In this document: positions 1 through 6,728 of the stretch, one piece after another
Layout: each line of letters opens with the position of its first letter
How positions within the stretch are numbered: the stretch's first letter is position 1
Assembly (NCBI GenBank): GCA_946479535.1
Contig: CAMLGP010000153.1
Span: 1-6,728 of the forward strand
Length of the DNA stretch: 6,728 bases
Direction of reading: 5' to 3'
Source: an uncultured Bacteroidota bacterium
GTDB lineage: Bacteria > Bacteroidota > Bacteroidia > Chitinophagales > Chitinophagaceae
Translations under genes and position numbers: made by a program
Notes under the pieces: generated by a model
Databases searched by the model: none
Seen by the model: only the letters and a program-made list of their open reading frames with translations
Told to the model about the DNA's origin: nothing

Positions 1-1
1 T

Positions 2-2128
2 ATGCTGTTGCATTATCCGAAATATATTCCATGGGAGTATAATATAAATGGAGTTACCCGGTTTGTTTCCCCTCCATTGGGGCCTCACAGGCTGGGTAAT
101 GTGAGCGGTAATGGTTCTGTAGCCAATCAAAACTATTACGCGATGTTGGCGGATCCCTTAAACCGGACAACATCAAAACCGTTTGGCTACAATGCCAATT
201 TTTCAATGACCTATGAAGTTCCCTGGGTTAAAGGATTGTCAGTAAAAGGAAGTTATGCCGTAGCCTATACTTCTGACAATACGGAGCAGGCATTGATGCC
301 CATAACTCTTGTGCGGAATGGTCAGGGAAATAAGGAAGGGCATCATCTGTATGATTCAGCTGTATGGGATGCTCCTGTTATCAACAAGTCCCAATCAAGG
401 GTTACTTATGATAATAAGACAGGGAAGACAACCCAGATGAATATTGTGGTTAATTATGAGCGCACTTTTGGTAATCATCATGTTACTGTTCTATATTCAG
501 GTGAAAAGGCAAAAAATGAATATGAAGACAGGTATCAGATATATGATAGCCCGCTTCCCGGAGTTTATAATGGTTCCTCATCATCTGCAGGAACATTAAA
601 CCCGAGTAACACCTTTACCTCGCGCATTGAAAGTGGTACTCTTTCTTACCTGGGTCGCCTGAACTATGATTATAAAAGTAAATATCTTTTTCAATTCATT
701 TTCCGTTCAGACGCATCATCACGTTTTGCACCGGAAAATTATTGGGGCCGGTTCCCTGGCGGATCAGTGGGTTGGGTTATATCAGAAGAACCCTGGTTCA
801 GAGACAAATTTGAATGGATCAACAGTTTAAAATTCCGTGCTTCACTGGGCATTACTGGTAATGATAATGTGAAGGCGTATAAATGGCTACAACTATACAA
901 ATTAGAAACTGATAAAGGCAGCGGGTTTGGAAGTAGTGGCGGATCGCTTACTAATGGCATTACCATGGAAGTTTCTCCCAACAGGGATATCAAATGGGAC
1001 CGCACAGTTCAAAGAAACTATGGAATAGATCTTAGCATATTAAGAAATCGTCTTTCAATAAGTGCGGATCAGTATTACAATACCTCTACTAACATGCTCA
1101 CCTTAATGTCTGGAGCTATCAATGTTCCGATTTCTGTTGGTGGAGCATTTGCTGAACAGAACTACTCAGGAATTACTGCATGGGGTAGTGAATTCTCTGT
1201 TACATGGAGAGATAGAATTGCCAGAAAAATTGACTATTCTGTTAATGTGAACTTTGGATTCAGTTACAATCATGTAAACAAATACATTGATCAGCCATTT
1301 GATTATCCCTCTAAAATGACAACACGCAGAGAAGCAGGGCAATCCACTTTTGCACCGGTTTGGGGCTTTAAGACCTGGAAACAGAGTTCTGGTGGTGATG
1401 GCATCCTGCGTACGGATGAGGATATTGATAATTACTGGGCTTATCTTACTGATCTTGCAAATAAATCAGGAATACCGGGAGCAGCACCAAAGTTTCTGGA
1501 CATATCAAGTAAAACCGGATTAAAAAAAGGTATGCTTGTTTATGAAGACCAGAGTGGAGTGCTTAATTCTATTACCCGCACTTATGGTGGTAAAAACGGT
1601 TCAATCCAGGAGGAAGAGGATTATGTGAAGCTTGCAAAGAAGGCTAAAGGATATGGTTTTACTACTAATCTTAATTTCTCCTATTCAGGAATTACTTTAA
1701 TTGCCCAAATTGCCACATCATGGGATGGTGGAATCAATCAGTTGGATTATATAAAACAAGGTACCGGAAGTACCCAGGGGATGTGGGCGCAACCAATATA
1801 CCTGGTTGATATGTATGACCCTATTGACAATCCAAATGGGAAGTATCCAAACCTTGCATTCTATGATGATTTTGGAGGAACAAGATCTGACTTCTTTACC
1901 CTCAATTCATTCCGCTGCTTTGTCAGATCATTAAGTGTTGGATATACTTTACCAAAAGAATGGGCGAGAAAAGCACGGCTGGAAAACGTAAGGCTGTTTG
2001 TGTCTGGTAATAACCTGTGGGATTTTTATAATCCTTATCCCAAAAAATACCGCAATATGTATGATGCGCCAAATATTGGTTACCCAACATTAAGAACATG
2101 GGCACTGGGTTTAAACGTGGGATTCTAA
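2..2128 (+). CDS. SusC-like TonB-dependent outer-membrane receptor, C-terminal part (5' truncated by window edge)
   Basis: Outer-membrane beta-barrel transporter of the SusC/RagA class, which imports oligosaccharides with energy from TonB-ExbBD. The 708 visible residues are barrel only. Family hallmarks, in fragment numbering, are SSRFAPENYWGRFPGGSVGW near 239-258, the following LKFRASLGITGNDNV, SVGYTLPKEW from 645, and SGNNLWDF around 668-675. The final strand is TWALGLNVGF with a terminal Phe, as expected for recognition by the BAM machinery. Full-length SusC proteins are usually about 1000 residues, so the signal peptide, carboxypeptidase-D-like N-terminal domain, TonB box and plug lie upstream of the window. 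The ATG at position 2 is therefore an internal Met, not the start. The frame is intact to the TAA. The stop is 32 bases before the SusD-like gene, the usual susC-susD pairing, so the two are very probably cotranscribed. The substrate cannot be read from the barrel; pectic oligosaccharides are inferred from the downstream lyase. Confidence 0.95.
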   Translation: MLLHYPKYIPWEYNINGVTRFVSPPLGPHRLGNVSGNGSVANQNYYAMLADPLNRTTSKPFGYNANFSMTYEVPWVKGLSVKGSYAVAYTSDNTEQALMPITLVRNGQGNKEGHHLYDSAVWDAPVINKSQSRVTYDNKTGKTTQMNIVVNYERTFGNHHVTVLYSGEKAKNEYEDRYQIYDSPLPGVYNGSSSSAGTLNPSNTFTSRIESGTLSYLGRLNYDYKSKYLFQFIFRSDASSRFAPENYWGRFPGGSVGWVISEEPWFRDKFEWINSLKFRASLGITGNDNVKAYKWLQLYKLETDKGSGFGSSGGSLTNGITMEVSPNRDIKWDRTVQRNYGIDLSILRNRLSISADQYYNTSTNMLTLMSGAINVPISVGGAFAEQNYSGITAWGSEFSVTWRDRIARKIDYSVNVNFGFSYNHVNKYIDQPFDYPSKMTTRREAGQSTFAPVWGFKTWKQSSGGDGILRTDEDIDNYWAYLTDLANKSGIPGAAPKFLDISSKTGLKKGMLVYEDQSGVLNSITRTYGGKNGSIQEEEDYVKLAKKAKGYGFTTNLNFSYSGITLIAQIATSWDGGINQLDYIKQGTGSTQGMWAQPIYLVDMYDPIDNPNGKYPNLAFYDDFGGTRSDFFTLNSFRCFVRSLSVGYTLPKEWARKARLENVRLFVSGNNLWDFYNPYPKKYRNMYDAPNIGYPTLRTWALGLNVGF

Positions 2129-2160
2129 TTATCTAATTCGTTAACTGATTAATTGATTTT

Positions 2161-4140
2161 ATGAAGAATAAATTGAATTATTTCCTGATTTTCCTGGTTG
2201 TTGCGGTGTCGGCAGGATGTAAAAAGGATTTCCTGGAAGAGATTAAGCCTTATGACAGGTTTGATGAGAGTGTTTTCACTAATGAAGCGCAAACAGGGTT
2301 CTATATTGACCGCCTTTACAATTGGTATTTTGCAAGTTATACCAGCCCTACAAAAACACTTGTTGGGCTGTATAATGACGACAGAAGGAATATAACTGAG
2401 GAAGTGGCGGGAACTGTACATAATTATATTAATCCCACTAAGACTCTGAAGCTGGCAAGCGAAGCTGATTCCTATTATGGTACGGCATTACCAGGCGGTA
2501 TCAATAATAACTCCTACACCCGTATACGTGCCGCCAATTTATTGATTGAAAAAATTGATGAGCTTGGTCAGCCGCTCTCAGAATCATTCCGCAATACGGC
2601 AAAAGGTCAGATGTATTTTCTGAGAGCACTTCAGTATTTTGATCTGATGCGCGTTTATGGAGGAGTTCCTATTGTAACACACACACAATTGGCAAGTTCA
2701 GATGATGAGTCCATTAGAACACCTCGTGCAAAAACCTCAGAAGTGGTTGCCCAGATCATAAAAGATCTGGACTCAGCTGCGCTTTTGTTGCCAATGAAAT
2801 GGGATGCTGCAAATTATGGACGCCTTTCTGCGGCTGGAGCACTGGCAATGAAAAGCCGTGTATTGCTGACTGCAGCGAGTCCTTTATTTAATGCAGATTG
2901 GGATAATGCAGGAAGTGATAAATGGCAGAAGGCACTGGATGCAGGGCTTGCTGCGGAGACAGCATTAACGGCTTCTGGCTATGGTAATTCCATCAATTCA
3001 GCCAAGGATTGGGGAGAAGTTACTACAAAAAATGACAACGCATTCAATGGAGAGGCTTTAATAGTAAACCTGCTTTCCAATAATGCCAGCTCCACATCTA
3101 CTTCAATCTTCAACGGTTGGGAAAATTCAATCAGGCCAAAAGATCACAATGGTAGTGGTGGAATTTCTGCACCCAAACAAATGCTTGATTTGTTTCCGCT
3201 GGCAAATGGTCTTCGACCTTCAGCAGCAAATGGATATGTTGATACTTTCTTTTTTGAAAACAGGGATCCACGCTTTTACCGCACATTTGCATTTTCTGGT
3301 GTAAGATGGGGATTGAAAGGCAGAGCTGATAAGGTAACCTATTTTTACAGGTGGCGGGAAAGCGCAACGGGTACTGTTGCCTATTATGCAAACAACCAAA
3401 CCAATAGCCCTGCCGTTGTTCGTAAAATGTCTAATGTGAATGCAGATAGTACTGCCTTCAATTTTTCAGGTACGGATATTTTTGATTATAGATATGGTGA
3501 GTTATTGTTAAATATAGCAGAGGCTTATGCCGCTAAAGGAGATATTAATAATGCTGTTACTTATCTGGGTAAGATCCGCAAGCGTGTAGGTATCCCCGCA
3601 GCCAACAATTATGGCATTGGGACTCTTACCTCAAAATATGAAGCCCTGGAAGCCTGCCTCTATGAACGCCGTGTAGAATTGGCTTATGAAGGCAAACGTT
3701 TCTGGGATATGCAACGCTGGATGTTGTACAGTGATGATGCCTCTATTGCGGATAATACCAATACCAAACTTGGAATTCCGGAATTCAATGGCACTACCCG
3801 CCAGGGATATTATTGGCAATCAAAAACCTTTAGTCCCGCTAAAACTGATCCTGTTCCCGCTGCGGAGAAAAACATTTCTATTGATCCCGATGGTTCAGCA
3901 GCAAACTTTGCAACAGAAATTGGAAAATTGAAAACACTTTATCAAACAAGATTGGTGATGACCCCTCTTGATCAGGCATGGGACAGAAATGGCTCAACTC
4001 CAGTTAGCATTTTGTTCAGGCCAAATTATTATGTTTCAGGATATACCAGTGCCATCTTATCCAATAATCCATGGTTACCACAAACCAAAGGATGGTTGGA
4101 TTATAATGGTGCTGAAGGAACTTTTGATTACAGGCAATAA
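2161..4140 (+). CDS. SusD/RagB-like surface glycan-binding lipoprotein
   Basis: Outer-membrane lipoprotein that caps the SusC-like channel and binds glycan at the cell surface. Residues 1-20 form a lipoprotein signal peptide: Lys-rich n-region, hydrophobic FLIFLVVAV, then SAGC with the predicted lipidated Cys at 20. CKKDFLEE after the cleavage site is typical of SusD proteins and resembles the acidic surface-export signals of Bacteroidota. The TPR-like N-terminal half carries RAANLLIEKIDEL and then MYFLRALQYFDLMRVYGGVP at 151-170, the strongest family signature. The C-terminal SusD_RagB region has YGELLLNIAEAY at 445-456 and YERRVELAYEGKRFWDMQRW at 501-520. At 659 residues it is longer than many SusD proteins (about 500-600), but the frame is clean and both halves are present. 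The ATG at 2161 is chosen because it gives a complete lipoprotein signal. There is no clear Shine-Dalgarno, which is normal in this phylum. The 32-base gap to the SusC-like gene supports one transcript. Ligand specificity is not visible in the sequence. Confidence 0.96.
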   Translation: MKNKLNYFLIFLVVAVSAGCKKDFLEEIKPYDRFDESVFTNEAQTGFYIDRLYNWYFASYTSPTKTLVGLYNDDRRNITEEVAGTVHNYINPTKTLKLASEADSYYGTALPGGINNNSYTRIRAANLLIEKIDELGQPLSESFRNTAKGQMYFLRALQYFDLMRVYGGVPIVTHTQLASSDDESIRTPRAKTSEVVAQIIKDLDSAALLLPMKWDAANYGRLSAAGALAMKSRVLLTAASPLFNADWDNAGSDKWQKALDAGLAAETALTASGYGNSINSAKDWGEVTTKNDNAFNGEALIVNLLSNNASSTSTSIFNGWENSIRPKDHNGSGGISAPKQMLDLFPLANGLRPSAANGYVDTFFFENRDPRFYRTFAFSGVRWGLKGRADKVTYFYRWRESATGTVAYYANNQTNSPAVVRKMSNVNADSTAFNFSGTDIFDYRYGELLLNIAEAYAAKGDINNAVTYLGKIRKRVGIPAANNYGIGTLTSKYEALEACLYERRVELAYEGKRFWDMQRWMLYSDDASIADNTNTKLGIPEFNGTTRQGYYWQSKTFSPAKTDPVPAAEKNISIDPDGSAANFATEIGKLKTLYQTRLVMTPLDQAWDRNGSTPVSILFRPNYYVSGYTSAILSNNPWLPQTKGWLDYNGAEGTFDYRQ

Positions 4141-4354
4141 GAATATGTAACACGAACTTTGTTCCGTTGCAATAAATTGACAGAAGGGACTATGAGCTGC
4201 AGGTATTGGTTATTAAAACTGATACTTACAGCTCATGGTATTTAACAAAGTAACTATTGAAAAACTTTATTAGCAACATGCATCTTTATCCAATAGAAAT
4301 CGTCTAAACAATAGCAATGATCTGATAGTTTCTGAACAACCTAACTTAATCATC
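4141..4354 (+). other. Intergenic spacer between susD-like and pectate lyase genes
   Basis: This 214-base gap is much longer than the other two gene junctions in the window (32 and about 40 bases). It is AT-rich and holds no credible ORF. Its only strong structure is the hairpin described separately. I looked for the Bacteroidota housekeeping promoter (TTG, 19-21 bases, TAnnTTTG). Partial matches are GAACTTTG at 4154-4161, without a well-spaced TTG, and TTG at 4257-4259 followed after 21 bases by CATCTTTA at 4281-4288. Neither is good enough to call a promoter. The lyase could be read through from susCD, have its own start in this spacer, or both. Confidence 0.8.
4189..4239 (+). promoter_or_regulatory. 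Long imperfect hairpin downstream of susD-like gene
   Basis: Bases 4189-4211 pair with 4217-4239 around the 5-base loop ATTAA. There are 22 pairs out of 23 positions, counting G-U wobbles, with one C-A mismatch (4200/4228). The core is ATGAGCTG (4192-4199) against CAGCTCAT (4229-4236), a perfect 8-bp inverted repeat. The hairpin begins 48 bases after the susD-like stop and is not followed by a run of T, so a standard intrinsic terminator is unlikely. Likely roles, by inference, are a 3' stabiliser or RNase-processing point that gives susCD mRNA a different level from the enzyme genes, or an attenuation point. The pairing was read by eye and no folding energy was computed. Confidence 0.6.
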
Positions 4355-6007
4355 ATGAAGTGTAGCCTTAAAAAATTGTACAGCCTCTTAGCCGCCTCAG
4401 GAATATTCTTAACTACTCATGCGCAGTATCCTACCATTACAGCGGATGTGCAGCGTTCTTCTGATTCTTTATTGAATGTAGCACGCATTCATTCGGATGA
4501 AGCATGGTTAAAAGCTCTTCCTATTATTGATGCTGAAGCAAAAAAGGGAAAGCCCTATATTCCATGGGCATCAAGACCAGATGAATTGCCACAGGCAGAA
4601 GTGCCTGCCTTTCCCGGAGCAGAAGGAGGTGGTAAATACAGTTTTGGTGGTCGTGGTGGTAAAGTAATAGTTGTTACCAATCTCAATGACGATGGCCCCG
4701 GAAGTTTCCGCTGGGCCGTGGAGCAGGGTGGTGCAAGAGTTGTTGTATTTAATGTTGCAGGTATCATTCGTATTAAGACCCCTGTGATTATTAGAGCTCC
4801 ATATATCACCATTGCCGGACAAACAGCTCCTGGTGATGGCGTTTGTATCGCCGGTGAAAGCGTATGGATCAATACGCATGATGTGGTCATTCGGTATATG
4901 CGTTTCCGCCGCGGGGAAACATGGGTGGGCCGCAGAGATGATGCTATTGGTGGTAACCCCATCGGCAATATCATGATCGATCACGTATCAGCAAGCTGGG
5001 GCCTGGATGAGAACATGAGCATGTACCGTCACATGTATAATGATAGTACTGGTAAAATCGAAGACAAATTCCCAACTGTTAATATTACTATTCAGAATTC
5101 CATTTTCGCAGAAGCACTGGATACCTGGAACCACTCATTTGGAAGTACCCTGGGTGGAGAGAATTGTACATTCGCCAGGAATTTATGGGCCAATAATACA
5201 GGCCGCAATCCTTCAGTTGGCGAGAATGGTATTTTCAATTTCATCAATAATGTAGTCTTCAACTGGGTTCATCGTTCAGTGGACGGGGGTGATTATAGAG
5301 CCAGATACAATATCATCAATAATTATTTCCAACCTGGTCCTTCCACCTCTAAGGATAACAATGTAGGTCACCGGATACTTAAACCGGAAAGTGGTCGCAG
5401 TAAATTAAAATACAAAGTATATGGCCGTGCTTATGTAAATGGGAATGTGATGGAAGGCTATCCTGCCGTAACCAAAGACAACTGGAATGGTGGTGTGCAG
5501 GTGGAAGAATTACCGAATGCGGGAGAGTATACAGCCTATATGAAAGTGGATAAGCCTTTGCCAATGGCACCTGTATCACTGGTAAGTGCTGAGGAGGCAA
5601 GAAAATATGTTCTGGATAATGCCGGAGCTACTTTACCAAAACGTGATCCGGTTGATCTGCGGATCACCAAACAGGTGAGAACTGGCAAGATTGACTATAT
5701 AGAAGGTGTAAAGCTGCCAACTACACAATTTGAACATCGCCGTGCACCAATTGATTCTTATAAGAAAGGAATTATCACTGATGTTTCTCAGGTAGGTGGT
5801 TACCCGGAATATAAGGGCACTCCGTACAAGGACAGTGATAATGATGGTATGCCTGATGATTATGAAAAGAAAAATGGTCTGAATCCCAATAATTCGGCGG
5901 ATGCCAGTCAGATCAGCAAAGGGAAAACCTATACAAATATTGAAGAATACCTTAATAGCGTTGTGCCTGTACAAGATGTAACGCCAATGCCGATGAAAGG
6001 ATTTTAA
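4355..6007 (+). CDS. Secreted pectate lyase, polysaccharide lyase family 1-like
   Basis: Predicted to cleave alpha-1,4-polygalacturonate by calcium-dependent beta-elimination, giving unsaturated oligogalacturonides. Residues 1-23 are a signal peptidase I signal (KKLYSLLAASGIFLTTHA, cut before Gln24), so it is exported without a lipobox. A linker of about 60 residues ending in YIPWASRPDELPQAEVPA precedes the catalytic beta-helix, which opens with FPGAEGGGKYSFGGRGGKV from 86. Key motifs are VIRYMRFRRGE, RRDDAIGG at 193-200 and IDHVSASWGLDE at 208-219, whose Asp and Glu residues are candidate calcium ligands. Then come FGSTLGGEN and NNTGRNPS, where Arg284 is the likely catalytic base, followed by NNVVFNW at 298-304, DGGD at 310-313 and NNYFQPGP at 322-329. 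Near the C-terminus DSDNDGMPDDYEKKNG (493-508) is an Asp-rich EF-hand/thrombospondin-3-like motif. No type IX secretion C-terminal domain is evident. The ATG is chosen because it gives the full signal peptide. The family is secure; the exact substrate (homogalacturonan, degree of methylation) is inferred. Confidence 0.93.
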   Translation: MKCSLKKLYSLLAASGIFLTTHAQYPTITADVQRSSDSLLNVARIHSDEAWLKALPIIDAEAKKGKPYIPWASRPDELPQAEVPAFPGAEGGGKYSFGGRGGKVIVVTNLNDDGPGSFRWAVEQGGARVVVFNVAGIIRIKTPVIIRAPYITIAGQTAPGDGVCIAGESVWINTHDVVIRYMRFRRGETWVGRRDDAIGGNPIGNIMIDHVSASWGLDENMSMYRHMYNDSTGKIEDKFPTVNITIQNSIFAEALDTWNHSFGSTLGGENCTFARNLWANNTGRNPSVGENGIFNFINNVVFNWVHRSVDGGDYRARYNIINNYFQPGPSTSKDNNVGHRILKPESGRSKLKYKVYGRAYVNGNVMEGYPAVTKDNWNGGVQVEELPNAGEYTAYMKVDKPLPMAPVSLVSAEEARKYVLDNAGATLPKRDPVDLRITKQVRTGKIDYIEGVKLPTTQFEHRRAPIDSYKKGIITDVSQVGGYPEYKGTPYKDSDNDGMPDDYEKKNGLNPNNSADASQISKGKTYTNIEEYLNSVVPVQDVTPMPMKGF

Positions 6008-6047
6008 TTTAAAACCTGGTGCTTAAAGTTAAAGGTTGCAGGAGTTA

Positions 6048-6728
6048 ATGGCTTTAGCGACCTTTAGCGAACAATATCTCACTGTTTTGGATGGTCAACT
6101 AACAATAAGCAGGAATAACCAATGTTGCGTTTCAGCTATTTGCCTGGGGCTGGTATTGTTTATACCTGTTTTTTTTATTAACGCACAGAAGCCTGCGGCA
6201 AAACCGCAGCTACCGATCTCCTGGTCGCAGGGAAAGCTTCATTATTCTCCGGATTCATCAGGCAATCGTATCCCTGATTTTTCTTATTGCGGGTATAAAG
6301 CTGGTGAAGAATCCATACCTAATGTTTCCAATGGAGTTTTAGTCCCTCTTATGGCAGGTGATGCCACAGCATTGATTCAGACTGCCATTGATTATGTAGG
6401 TAAACTGCCGCTTGATAAAAATGGATTCCGGGGAGCTGTATTTCTTGAAAAAGGAACTTATAATGTAGGGGGTAGTTTATTCATAAGAAATTCGGGAATA
6501 GTGATCAGAGGTTCCGGCTCAACAGAAGCTGGAACTATTATCCGTAGTACAAACCGTGATCGTGCAACGCTAATTCAAATAAAAGGAATAGATGACAGGA
6601 AACTTAATTCTCCTGGATTGGCAATAAGTGACGGCTTTGTTCCGGTAAATGCCAATACTATTACTATTCCTACTGAGGGAAATTATAAAATAGGGGATCT
6701 AATAATGATAACCCGGCCATCCACAACG
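6048..6728 (+). CDS. Exported right-handed beta-helix protein, pectate-lyase-like fold, N-terminal part (3' truncated by window edge)
   Basis: An open frame of 227 codons runs to the window end without a stop. Numbered from ATG 6048, residues about 26-45 form a strong hydrophobic segment (VSAICLGLVLFIPVFFINA) ending at Ala46-Gln47, a signal peptidase I-type site. Next is a module starting PISWSQGKLHYSPD at 56-69 and GNRIPDFSYCGY at 72-83. I recall this module from uncharacterised Bacteroidota beta-helix proteins, possibly those annotated with DUF6298/DUF4955, but could not check. GDATALIQTAID at 104-115, GFRGAVFLEKGTYNV at 126-140 and SGIVIRGSG at 149-157 are the classic opening coils of a pectate-lyase-superfamily beta-helix (the order GDxTxxIQxAID, vfLpkGtY, vxirGxG). 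Catalytic residues would lie beyond the window, so lyase, hydrolase or esterase activity cannot be decided. It starts about 40 bases after the lyase and is probably cotranscribed. ATG 6048 is the only in-frame ATG before the signal peptide; the next, at 6351, would remove it. It gives an unusually long n-region, and the in-frame TTG at 6087 is an alternative. Confidence 0.82.
   Translation, partial: MALATFSEQYLTVLDGQLTISRNNQCCVSAICLGLVLFIPVFFINAQKPAAKPQLPISWSQGKLHYSPDSSGNRIPDFSYCGYKAGEESIPNVSNGVLVPLMAGDATALIQTAIDYVGKLPLDKNGFRGAVFLEKGTYNVGGSLFIRNSGIVIRGSGSTEAGTIIRSTNRDRATLIQIKGIDDRKLNSPGLAISDGFVPVNANTITIPTEGNYKIGDLIMITRPSTT
6052..6071 (+). repeat. Short tandem direct repeat, period 10 (ctttagcga twice)
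   Basis: CTTTAGCGA occurs at 6052-6060 and again at 6062-6070, one base apart, just after the proposed ATG 6048. The period of 10 is not a multiple of three, so the copies encode different residues (LATF against FSEQ). That weakly favours this stretch being leader rather than conserved protein sequence. It could also be chance or slippage. Confidence 0.5.

Noticed and set aside
2..4. ATG at position 2 as the start of the SusC-like gene
   Set aside because: The protein begins mid-barrel without signal peptide, plug or N-terminal domain, so this is an internal Met in a gene cut by the window edge.
4154..4288. Possible Bacteroidota promoters (GAACTTTG at 4154-4161; TTG 4257-4259 with CATCTTTA 4281-4288)
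   Set aside because: Each misses consensus bases or the proper -33/-7 spacing, and such partial matches are expected by chance in AT-rich spacer.
4555..4984. Two overlapping minus-strand ORFs of 139 and 137 codons opposite the pectate lyase
   Set aside because: They lie antisense to the most conserved part of the lyase, have low-complexity Pro/Thr-rich or otherwise unrecognisable translations, and have no signal or spacing expected of a gene. They are shadows of the coding frame.
5633..5974. Minus-strand ORF of 113 codons opposite the lyase C-terminus
   Set aside because: It is Ile/Phe-rich because it is the reverse complement of Lys/Asp/Asn-rich coding sequence. No recognisable family, so treated as a shadow.
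6013..6037. Inverted repeat AACCT/AGGTT after the lyase stop as a terminator
   Set aside because: Only five pairs with a 15-base loop and no following T-run. It is too weak, and the next gene begins about ten bases later.
6122..6181. Short ORF from ATG 6122 (19 codons) as a separate leader peptide
   Set aside because: It overlaps the signal-peptide region of the larger frame and stops right after the T8 tract. It is more simply an out-of-frame reading, and is kept only as part of the start-site ambiguity finding.
1..6728. CRISPR array, tRNA/rRNA, insertion sequence or phage signals
   Set aside because: No regularly spaced repeats, no tRNA-like cloverleaf, no transposase or terminal inverted repeats were seen. 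The window is almost entirely filled by four co-oriented genes.

Overview
The window is part of a polysaccharide utilisation locus (PUL) from a member of the Bacteroidota. The phylum call rests on a SusC-type TonB-dependent receptor followed directly by a SusD-type lipoprotein, AT-rich spacers without strong Shine-Dalgarno sequences, and secreted enzymes with Bacteroidota-style signal peptides. A soil or plant-associated group such as Chitinophagaceae or Sphingobacteriaceae would fit, but that is a guess.

Layout, all on the + strand: (1) 2-2128 is the C-terminal two thirds of a SusC-like outer-membrane transporter, cut by the left edge. (2) 2161-4140 is a complete SusD-like surface glycan-binding lipoprotein. 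(3) 4141-4354 is a 214-base spacer with a long imperfect hairpin at 4189-4239. (4) 4355-6007 is a complete secreted family PL1-like pectate lyase with a C-terminal Asp-rich, calcium-binding-type motif. (5) About 6048 to the right edge is the N-terminal part of a second exported protein with the opening of a right-handed beta-helix fold. It has no stop in the window and its start codon is ambiguous. The minus strand shows no convincing gene.

Inferred joint role: the SusD-like lipoprotein captures pectic oligosaccharides at the cell surface and hands them to the SusC-like channel, which imports them using TonB energy. The pectate lyase cuts the polygalacturonate backbone by beta-elimination, and the second beta-helix protein probably acts on the same or a linked pectic structure. 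The pectin assignment comes from the lyase alone. No regulator, SusE/F-like protein or downstream uronate catabolism gene is visible here.

I see an ordinary pectin-type PUL segment rather than a clearly new system. The points most worth a second look are the susD-lyase hairpin, the poorly characterised beta-helix protein, and the start-codon and T8-tract ambiguity in that last gene.
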